Source of the DNA: Motilibacter rhizosphaerae
GTDB taxonomy: Bacteria > Actinomycetota > Actinomycetes > Motilibacterales > Motilibacteraceae
Direction of reading: 5' to 3'
DNA: 64,000 nucleotides
Assembly (NCBI RefSeq): GCF_004216915.1
Contig: NZ_SGXD01000003.1
Location: forward strand, 862,212-926,211
Below, in pieces: positions 62,558 to 64,000 of the stretch. The first letter of the stretch is position 1, and each line of letters starts with the position of its first letter. Both the position numbers and the translations under genes were made by a program. Under the pieces are notes generated by a model. The model did no database searches and was not told the origin of the DNA. It was given only the letters and a program-made list of their open reading frames with translations.

Positions 62558-62929
62558 ATGGCGGACGTCGCGCGCACGCTGGTGGTCAAGGTCACGGCCG
62601 GGGCGGACGCGCCCGAGCGCTGCTCGCAGGCCTTCACGGTCGCGGCGACGGCGGCGGCCTCGGGGGTGCCGGTCTCGCTGTGGCTCACGGGCGAGTCCGC
62701 GTGGTTCGCGCTCCCGGGTCGCGCCGCGGAGTTCGCGCTGCCGCACGCGGCCCCGCTGCCCGACCTGCTCGACGCGGTGCTCGACGCGGGCAGCGTCACG
62801 CTCTGCACGCAGTGCGCGGCCCGCAGGGGCATCACCGGCGCCGACGTGCTGCCGGGCGTCCGGATCGCCGGGGCGGCCGCGTTCGTCGAGGAGGCCCTGC
62901 AGCCGGGGGCGCAGGCGCTCGTCTACTGA
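62558..62929 (+). CDS. DsrE-family protein
   Basis: 123 aa: TLVVKVTAGADAPERCSQAFTVA start, VPVSLWLTGESAWFALPG, then SVTLCTQCAARRGI with paired Cys residues. DsrE/F proteins relay sulfur or act as small redox proteins; the CTQC pair is suggestive. ATG start, divergent from the 33-aa ORF. Confidence 0.87.
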   Translation: MADVARTLVVKVTAGADAPERCSQAFTVAATAAASGVPVSLWLTGESAWFALPGRAAEFALPHAAPLPDLLDAVLDAGSVTLCTQCAARRGITGADVLPGVRIAGAAAFVEEALQPGAQALVY

Positions 62930-62930
62930 G

Positions 62931-62966
62931 ACGGGGGCTGCTCGGGGAATCGGGCCCCTCCCCCGT
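62931..62966 (+). terminator. Hairpin after the DsrE gene
   Basis: ACGGGGG (62931-62937) pairs with CCCCCGT (62960-62966), with an inner GGGG/CCCC stem. It lies directly after the DsrE stop codon and before the reductase gene. Confidence 0.5.
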
Positions 62967-63005
62967 GGGGTTGCGCGGTTCCCGACCCGACCTGCTGGAG
63001 GACGC

Positions 63006-63854
63006 ATGACGACGTACGCCGTGACCGGAGCGAGCGGACCCTTCGGGCGCGCCGCGGTGGGAGCGCTGCTGCAGCGCGTCCCGGCCGCCGACGTCCGTGC
63101 GCTGGCCCGGACGACGGAGCGCGCGTCCGACCTGGGGGTGGAGGTGCGCGCGGTCGACTACTCGCAGCCCGAGACGCTCGCCCCCGCGCTCGAGGGGGTC
63201 GACCGGCTGCTCCTCGTCTCGGGCTCGGAGGTCGGCCGGCGCACGCCGCAGCACACCGCCGTGGTCGAGGCGGCCGTGGCCGCGGGGGTGCAGGTCGTCG
63301 CGTACACGTCGATCCTCGGCGCCGACGCGAGCCCGCTGCCGCTCGCCGTCGAGCACCGCGAGAGCGAGGCGGTGCTGCACGCGAGCGGGCTGCCGGTGCT
63401 GCTGCTGCGCAACGCGTGGTACGTCGAGAACTACACCGGCCGTCTGCAGGAGTGGGCCGGACGCGGCGAGATCGTGTCCGCGACCGGCGAGGGCCGGGTG
63501 TCGACCGCGCCGCGGGCGGAGTACGCCGAGGCCGCCGCCGCGGCGCTCGTGGGCGCCGGGGACGAGAGCGTGACGTACGAGCTCGGCGGTCCCGCCTTCT
63601 CGTACGCCGAGCTGGCGGCGGCCGTCGCCCGCACCACCGGCCGCGAGGTCCGCGCCCGCCTCGTGAGCCCCGAGGAGCTGACCCGCGAGCTGCTCGCGGC
63701 GGGCCTGGACGAGGGGACCGCAGGGTTCGTCGCCGCGCTGGACGCGGGCACCGCGGCGGGCGCGCTGGACACCTCCAGCCGCGACCTCGCCACGCTGCTC
63801 GGGCGCGAGCCCACGCCGTGGGAGGACGCGCTGCGCGCCGCCTGGCAGGGCTGA
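63006..63854 (+). CDS. NmrA/QorB-like NAD(P)H-binding oxidoreductase
   Basis: 282 aa atypical SDR: YAVTGASGPFGRAAVGAL dinucleotide loop, ALARTTERASDLGVEVRAVDYSQPETLAPALEGVDRLLLVSGSE, VVAYTSILGAD and LLRNAWYVENYT. Matches NAD(P)H:quinone oxidoreductase type 2-like proteins. ATG start with GGAGG upstream. Last gene of the window. Confidence 0.9.
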   Translation: MTTYAVTGASGPFGRAAVGALLQRVPAADVRALARTTERASDLGVEVRAVDYSQPETLAPALEGVDRLLLVSGSEVGRRTPQHTAVVEAAVAAGVQVVAYTSILGADASPLPLAVEHRESEAVLHASGLPVLLLRNAWYVENYTGRLQEWAGRGEIVSATGEGRVSTAPRAEYAEAAAAALVGAGDESVTYELGGPAFSYAELAAAVARTTGREVRARLVSPEELTRELLAAGLDEGTAGFVAALDAGTAAGALDTSSRDLATLLGREPTPWEDALRAAWQG

Positions 63855-63873
63855 GGGTCCCGACGTCGTGGGC

Positions 63874-64000
63874 CCGGGGGGGGGGCCCCCCCCCCCCCCC
63901 CGCCCCCCCCCGCGGGGGCGGGGGCGCCCCCCCCCCCCCGGGGTGGGCCGCGCGGGGGGCGGGTGGGCGGGGGGTTTGTTGGGGGTGTGGCTTCCCGCCG
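63874..64000. other. G/C homopolymer runs at window end, likely contig-end artefact
   Basis: Runs of up to about 20 C and several G-runs with no codon structure follow the last gene. Such sequence is typical of a low-quality contig end rather than biology. No feature is supported here. Confidence 0.7.

Noticed and set aside
63874..64000. Long C/G runs as possible G-quadruplex or regulatory DNA
   Set aside because: Extreme homopolymers at the very end of the window with no codon structure fit a poor-quality contig end.

Overview
The window is chromosomal DNA from a very high-GC actinobacterium. This rests on GTG/TTG starts, many 4-bp stop/start overlaps, and a set of actinobacterial marker genes: carD, mshA (mycothiol), DUF3263 plus LytR_C, DUF2516, DUF4032, an RsiG-type anti-sigma factor, a SenX3/RegX3-PhoU phosphate module and a WXG100/FtsK pair. 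A GH9 cellulase, a CBM2 protein, xylAB and an MsmK-type sugar ABC ATPase suggest a plant-polymer-using soil organism. RsiG next to a diguanylate cyclase suggests either sporulation or FliA-type motility control. A Motilibacter/Kineosporiales-like organism would fit, but the species cannot be fixed from this sequence. No transposase, integrase, phage gene, CRISPR array or rRNA was found.

Layout. 1-1.5 kb: 3' part of a GH9 cellulase. 1.5-6.2 kb (-): LOV/GAF/SpoIIE/HATPase blue-light phosphatase, larE, larA. 6.3-8.4 kb (-): SAM-I riboswitch, threonine-synthase-family enzyme, MoaD-like carrier, then a cold-shock gene. 8.4-12.9 kb: secreted DUF1906 protein, otsA, and DUF3263/LytR_C/otsB converging on otsA. 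13-16.9 kb (-): LuxR-type regulator, hemolysin III, LLM oxidoreductase, xylB. 17-18.2 kb: xylA. 18.2-20.6 kb: two CNNM/CBS proteins. 20.8 kb: tRNA-Arg(CCT). 20.9-25.6 kb: two ThuA + Gfo/Idh/MocA pairs facing each other across a CBM2 protein. 25.6-31.4 kb: cation/proton antiporter, YciI, a GNAT gene broken by an in-frame TAA, class V aminotransferase, zinc metallopeptidase, LacI regulator. 32 kb: tRNA-Thr(TGT). 33-38.4 kb: DUF3817/SURF1 and a two-gene type VII-like locus. 38.6-41.2 kb: msmK and DUF4032. 41.2-46.5 kb: repeat cluster, rlmB, cysS, DUF1348, MBL hydrolase, ispF-ispD. 46.6-53 kb: carD, UbiA-like, lipoprotein, regX3-senX3 divergent from phoU over a PHO box, TfoX-N, gpm. 53-58.1 kb: mshA, methyltransferase, GGDEF cyclase, rsiG, dtd. 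58.1-63.9 kb: frameshifted DUF664 gene, sugar transferase, ygfZ, Fur, nitrobindin-like protein, a 33-aa membrane ORF, DsrE, NmrA-like reductase. The last ~125 bp are G/C homopolymer runs typical of a contig end.

Strongest leads. (1) Three families of palindromic intergenic repeats, above all a TGATCATGCA family with ten copies in 390 bp arranged head-to-head, a 50-bp perfect palindrome and a solo copy. (2) A SAM riboswitch in front of a threonine-synthase-like enzyme coupled by ATGA overlap to a GG-ending sulfur carrier, which points to carrier-dependent homocysteine synthesis rather than threonine synthesis. (3) An RsiG with both c-di-GMP-binding motifs intact, converging on a diguanylate cyclase. 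(4) A LOV photoreceptor phosphatase translationally coupled to the LarE cofactor gene. (5) Two genes broken by single changes (GNAT, DUF664).
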